This document shows positions 59,839-64,000 of a stretch of DNA of 64,000 nt, one piece after another. The translations under genes and the position numbers were made by a program. Position 1 is the stretch's first letter; the number at the start of each line of letters is the position of its first letter. The stretch comes from Myxococcales bacterium (lineage in GTDB: Bacteria > Myxococcota_A > Polyangia > Haliangiales > Haliangiaceae): contig JADKKI010000038.1 of NCBI GenBank assembly GCA_016720595.1, forward strand, positions 104,564 through 168,563. Direction: 5' to 3'. A model generated the notes under the pieces. That model was given only the letters and a program-made list of their open reading frames with translations, was not told the origin of the DNA and ran no database searches.

Positions 59839-61168
59839 GCCTCGCGGCTGCGCTCGCCCTCGGCGCCTGCGGGGACAACCTCCAGCCGTACACCGATCCG
59901 CCGAGCATCGACGTCGTCTCGATGCCGGCCTTGCCGTGGCCGGAGGTCGACATCCTCGTGGTCGTCGATGACTCGGCGAACACCTCCAGCTTTCAGGTCA
60001 GCCTCGCGGACGGCTTCGATACGTTGCTCGATCGCCTCGAGGCCGCCGCTGGTGCCATCCGGCACGTCGGCGTCGCGACGACGGACCTGGGAGCGACCGG
60101 GAGCAACGATCCGGACCACCCCGGCGCCTCGATCGGCTCGGCGGGCAACGGAGGCTGCGCCGGACACGGCAAGGACGGCGTGCTCCAGACCTCGGGCATC
60201 GCTGCACCGGAAGGCTACGTGATCGACGAAGGGCCCACGGGCGCGCGGCAGCGCAACTACCCGGGCGAGCTGGTCGCGGCGGTTGGTCAGATGATCCGGG
60301 TGGGCGCTGGAGGCTGCGGCTTCGAACAGCCGCTCGCCGCAATCGATCGCGCGTTGACCAACCCCGTCAACGCCGGCTTCGTGCGTGCGGACGCGCACCT
60401 CGTGGTCGTGATGCTCGGCGACGAGGATGACTGCTCGTTTCGTGACCCGGCGCTGCTGGGCCCCGAGTCACCGGAGCTCGGGCCGCAGCAATCGTTCCGG
60501 TGTACTCGGTTCGGGCTCGCCTGCGACGAGGATCTGAACACCTTGGAGAGAAGCACCACTGCCGTGCCGCGGAGGACTCGCGGTTCGTCGACGGGGTGCT
60601 CGGGCACATCGAGTTCCTCCGAGGCTTGAAGCCGGGGGAGGGAGCCGTCATCGCGGCCATCGTTGGTTCGCCGGGGCCGGTGATCGTGGAGGCGCGCACA
60701 CCGCCTGGGGGTGGGCCTGCCATCAACGCGTTGGCCCATGCGTGCTCTTACACGGGGCCCACCTATGTCGCGGTCGCAGATCCTGCGGTCCGGATCGCCC
60801 AGGTCGTTCGCGCGTTCGAGAGCCACGGCGCGCTGACGAGCGCCTGTGCCGCGGACAGTGCGGTCGCCTTGACCGCGATCAGCGCGACGATCGCACAGCT
60901 GTCCCGGGATCCTGGGCGTTCCCGACACGCCCACGACAGCCTGGGCGATAGCTCCACCGAGCCCAACGTCCAGCCGAGCTGTACGGTGACGGTCGAGCGC
61001 GACGGCGTGGAGCAGCCCGTGCCGCCGTGCCCGGCGGCCGGGACGTGCTTCGAGGTGGTGGCCGATGCTGCTGCCTGTGCCGGCACGAGCGATCACCTGC
61101 GGTTGGTCGTGCACGGTCCTTCACCGCGCCCGAGCTCGATCGTTCGCGCGCGCTGCGACGTTCCGTAG
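59805..61168 (+). CDS. von Willebrand A-like lipoprotein (paralogue 2), frameshifted
   Basis: GTG 59805 (overlapping the previous gene by 34 bp) gives MDLRPLSARELSLAAALALGAC, a lipoprotein signal. The vWA motif is VDDSANTSS: Asp55-x-Ser57, but Asn59 replaces the MIDAS Ser of paralogue 1. After FGLACDEDLNTL the frame changes at 60545-60546. Inserting one G into the GG run restores GEKHHCRAAEDSRFVDGVLG and continues through ARTPPGGGPAINALAHACSY to the normal end at 61168. With the correction it has about 454 residues, like paralogue 1. It is either a recent pseudogene or a base-calling error. Confidence 0.78.
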
Positions 61169-61195
61169 CGGCGTCAGCCAGCACCGACCGCTGCG

Positions 61196-62668
61196 GACAC
61201 GGTGACGCTGCGGCCGATCCGTCGGCGCTCGCGCGATGCCTCCGGCCCTGAGCGCACGGCGCTCGCGGAGGCTCCCGATGGGAGGAGAGATCGCAGCGCC
61301 CCGAGCTGGGCGACGCGCATCGGCACCAGACGTGGAGCGCGGCCCAGCACAGGCGTGGACCCAGGCGAGTCGTTCCGTGCTCGCGCGATGCCTCCGGACC
61401 CGAGCGCGCGGCGCTCGCGGAGGCTCCCGATGGGAGGAGAGATCGCAGCATGCCGAGCTGGGCGACGCGCATCGGCACCGGACGTGGAGCGCGGCTCTCG
61501 CAGGTGACGACGCAGCCGATCCGTCGGCGCTCGCGCGATGCCTCCGGACCTGAGCGCGCGGTGCTCGCGGAAGCTCCCGATGGGAGGAGAGATTGCCGCG
61601 AGCCGAGCCGGGCGACGCGCATCGGCACCGGACGTGGAGCGCGGCTCTCGCAAGTGACGACGCAGCCGATCCGTCGGCGCTCGCGCGATGCCTCCGGACC
61701 TGAGCGCGCGGCGCTCGCGGAAGCTCCCGCTGGGAGAAGAGATTGCCGCGAGCCGTGACCGACGCGGGTGCCGCTCATCGGCACCGGAGGTGGAGCGCGG
61801 CCCAGCCCAGGCGTGGGCCCAGTCGATCCGTTCCGTGCTCGCGCGATGCCTCCGGACCTGAGCGCGCGGCGCTCGCAGAAGCTCCCGATGGGAGGAGAGA
61901 TTGCAGCGTGCCGTGACCGACGCGGGTGCCGCTCATCGGCACCCGACGAGGAGCGTGGCCATCGCAGGTGACGATGCAGCCGAGCCGTCGGCGTTCGCGG
62001 AAGCTCCCGATGGGAGGAGAGATCGCAGCGCGCCGAGCCGGGCGTCGCGTATCGGCACCGGACGTGGAGCGCGGCCCGAGCAGGTGACGACTCAGCAGAT
62101 CCGTCGGCCGCGCGCGGTTGGGGGAGGAGGGAGGCGAGCGGGGGGAGGCACCAACAGGAAACACGGCCAAGCGGGACCCAACAAGCGCCAACGCGCGACC
62201 CCAAAAAAAGGCGCAAAGCCAGCGGAAGAAAAAGGAGAAAAAAACCACAAAAAAAAAAAAAACAAAGGCCAACACACACCAAAACAAAGGGCCAAAGCGA
62301 GCACCGGCCTGACCCGAGCGCGGCGGCGGGGCATTCGCGGAGGCTCCCGATGGGAGGAGAGATTGCAGCGTGCCGAGCCGGGCGTCGCGTATCGGCACCG
62401 GACGTGGAGCGCGGCCCAGCACAGGCGTGGACCCAGCGAGCCGTTCCGTGCTCGCGCGATGCCTCCGGACCTGAGCGCGCGGCGCTCGCGGAAGCTCCCG
62501 ATGGGAGGAGAGATTGCCGCGAGCCGTGAGCGACGCGGGTGCCGCTCATCGGCACCGGACGTGGAGCGCGGCCCTCGCAGGTGACGACACAGCCGAACCG
62601 TCGGCGCTCGCGCGGCACCTCCGGACCTGAGCGCGCGGCGCTCGCGGAAGGTCCCGACCGGAGGGAAG
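61196..62668. repeat. Mosaic tandem array of ~150-bp units (nine copies)
   Basis: The marker ctcccgatgggaggagaga (with few changes) recurs with its CCC at 61274, 61426, 61576, 61726, 61884, 62006, 62346, 62497 and 62653, a spacing of about 150 bp (one short unit of 122, one of 158). Conserved blocks gcgatgcctccgg, ctcccgatgggag (a CTCCC-GAT-GGGAG hairpin) and ggacgtggagcgcgg are joined by alternative modules. One is cccagcacaggcgtgg-type, the other caggtgacgacgcagccg-type, in the order A,B,B,A,B,B,(break),A,B. Both strands stay open for long stretches, but no start codon or ribosome site recurs, so I regard it as non-coding. Confidence 0.85.
62140..62310. other. A-rich, low-GC block interrupting the tandem array
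   Basis: From about 62140 the sequence turns to runs of A (up to fourteen) with scattered AC, unlike anything else in this GC-rich window, then returns to array sequence at about 62310. It has no gene. The composition suggests either an insertion of foreign low-GC DNA or low-quality consensus across a hard repeat. Confidence 0.6.
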
Positions 62669-63047
62669 TCCAGACGTGGCGGCACCATCTGGATCACCGC
62701 GCGCCGACCGCGACGTCCGAGGGCCGGACACGTGCGTGGACCGTGATCGAGCTTCAGTCCCGGCGGGGACTGGATCGCGGTTCTCGACGAGAAATCGACC
62801 GATTCTCGCGCCGCTGTGTCGCTTTGTGCTTGACGGAAATTCGCGAGCGTCGCGAGTGCGCTCGACGTGAGCGCCGATCCTGTGGTCGAGGACGCGCTCT
62901 CGTGCGCGCTGCGCGAAGACGGCGCCCTCGATCGATCGTCGACGGGTCGCGGGCCTCCGGTGCGCGCAGAGCGCAGCAGAGAGCCTCCGAAAATCCGGTG
63001 TTAGAAGTGATCGTGCGCGTGACAACCCACGCGTGTAGGAGGTCGCC
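62669..63047. other. Intergenic region between array and HNH gene
   Basis: I see no gene here. The part at 62815-62845 (gtcgctttgtgcttgacgga) is locally AT-richer and may hold a promoter. A strong ribosome site taggaggt (63036-63043) precedes the HNH GTG at 63048. Confidence 0.4.
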
Positions 63048-64000
63048 GTGTTCGATAGCGCTGCCACGCAGGAGTTTCAGACCCAGCTCGCCGATGCCTA
63101 TGCAGTCACGTGCCGCGAGCGGGACTGGATCAAGCTGCACGAGGAGATCACGTCCGTCGGCAAACAGATCGTCTGTCTCGAGGCGCGCGAGGTCGAGCTG
63201 CTGCTCGAGGCCGAAGAGACCAAGCTGTACCGGCGGATGGGGTTCCCGACGATCTACGCGTACATCGAAGGCGTGCTGCAGCACTCGCATCACGTGGCGA
63301 CCGAGCGAATGCGCGTGGCGCACGAGCTGATCGAGCTGCCGGGGATCGCCGAGGAGTTCCGCACGGGCGCACTGCCGTGGACCAGCGTGCGGGAGCTGAC
63401 CCGCGTGGCGACGCGCAAGACCGAAGATGCCTGGCTCGATGCGGCCGAGGGCAAGCTCTCGACGGACGTCCAGCAGCTGGTGCGCGGGAAGGCCAAGGGC
63501 GACCTGCCGGGTGATCCAGTGGACCCGAAGAAGATCCGGCACCGCATCGTGCTCGACGGCATCTCCGAGGAGTCGATGATGCTGTTCGCTGGCCAAGAAC
63601 ACCGCGGCGGGATGCGAAGGAAGGGACGTGCACCGACGACGAGCTTCAGGCGTGCGCTCGCCGCCGGTGCTCGATCCGTCCGGGGGACGCCGCAGGGGCA
63701 AGCCCCGGGATCAGATCGCGACCACGACATGCCGCGCGCGTGCAAGCAAGCGCACCGTGGGCGCCGGATGGAGGTCGGTGTCCCGCCGCGGAGCTGGAGC
63801 GCGTGCGCTGCGACTCGGAGGACATCGGCGATCTCTGAGCGCGAGGAGCCAGGACGCAAGCCGCAGAAGTCGATCCCCGATGCCACGCGCAGGAAGGTGT
63901 TCGTACCGCGACAAGTGCCGATGCAGTCGTGCCCGGGTAGCTCGCACCAGGTTCCTGGAGGTGCACCACATCAGGCCGCGCGCCGAGGGTGGAGGCCACG
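63048..64000 (+). pseudogene. HNH endonuclease gene, frame-broken and running off the window
   Basis: GTG 63048 with an ideal Shine-Dalgarno starts MFDSAATQEFQTQLADAYAV. Residues about 40-185 (EVELLLEAEETKLYRRMGFP, WTSVRELTRVATRKTEDAWL, HRIVLDGISEESMMLFAGQ) match the DUF222-like N-terminal domain of myxobacterial HNH endonucleases. Past about 63600 the family sequence continues only by changing frame: EGTCTDDELQACARR and AELERVRCDSEDIGDL in one frame, KPQKSIPDATRRKVFV in the original, and RFLEVHHIRPRAEGG (the HNH core) in a third, so at least three indels lie within 300 bp. The initial frame has no stop to the window edge. It is decayed or badly sequenced. Confidence 0.7.

Noticed and set aside
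61202..61758. Several 95-105-residue plus-strand frames in the array (MPPALSARRS type)
   Set aside because: Starts fall at different points of the unit, in different frames, without ribosome sites. They come from the absence of stop codons in GC-rich repeats.
60879..62618. 579-residue open frame on the minus strand across the tandem array
   Set aside because: It overlaps the vWA paralogue gene, has no ribosome site, and its repeated peptide merely mirrors the DNA repeat; other frames in the array are equally open.
61196..62668. CRISPR or integron interpretation of the tandem array
   Set aside because: Units are about 150 bp without short repeats and unique spacers, and no cas gene, integrase or attC-like fold is present.

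Overview
The window is about 64 kb of very GC-rich chromosomal DNA, with strong G/C third-position bias and many GTG starts. An unusually large share of the genes encode lipoproteins and outer-membrane proteins. Acidic 'DGKADG'-type linkers behind lipoboxes, RCC1 and FG-GAP lipoproteins, FecR/ECF sigma operons and HNH endonuclease genes fit a myxobacterium of the Polyangia/Haliangiales (Kofleriaceae-like) type. That placement is inferred from gene content; no rRNA or marker phylogeny is available here. I found no rRNA, tRNA, CRISPR array, prophage or replication origin.

Layout. 0-8 kb: the end of a heme-oxygenase-like gene, tyrA (chorismate mutase/prephenate dehydrogenase), an SDR epimerase, a phospholipase-D-like lipoprotein, a beta-barrel protein, a thrombospondin-type-3 lipoprotein with a hexanucleotide microsatellite, and a Coq4-family gene divergent from a TetR regulator with an operator-like inverted repeat between them. 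8-13.5 kb: an overlapping operon (Cys/Pro-repeat lipoprotein, outer-membrane protein, ECF sigma factor, FecR/TPR anti-sigma-like protein) and a subtilisin-like protease. 13.5-26.5 kb: lipoproteins, a hybrid histidine kinase whose first receiver has lost its Asp, a 2,059-residue HYDIN/cadherin/FG-GAP surface lipoprotein, and two divergent HExxH metalloproteins. 26.7-33 kb: an Imm1-like protein, an ABC-2 exporter, an acyl-CoA dehydrogenase and two envelope proteins. 33-37 kb: the core of the aerobic benzoyl-CoA epoxidation (box) pathway, with boxR divergent from boxC-boxB. 37-46 kb: a WD40-like protein, a 14-repeat RCC1 lipoprotein, an S1-domain protein, a TetR/SDR pair with matching palindromic operators, a DsbA/FrnE-like protein and an EEP phosphatase. 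46-54 kb: nth, an HTTM membrane protein with its partner, and an Lhr-type helicase. 54-61 kb: a LamG lipoprotein, a CblC/MMACHC-like protein, an alpha/beta hydrolase, and a second ECF operon with two paralogous vWA lipoproteins. 61-64 kb: a mosaic tandem array of about 150-bp units, interrupted by a bizarre A-rich block, then a frame-broken HNH endonuclease gene running off the window.

How the genes work together. Three regulator/target pairs can be read from the DNA: TetR with coq4-like, TetR with SDR (identical GGAATGAA arms) and BoxR with boxCB. Two ECF systems are each translationally coupled to an anti-sigma-like membrane protein and to envelope proteins. Four otherwise intact genes (boxB, lhr, the porin-like gene at 32 kb and the second vWA lipoprotein) each carry one single-base frameshift. 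At least three of these lie at homopolymers, so base-level assembly error is as likely as real inactivation.
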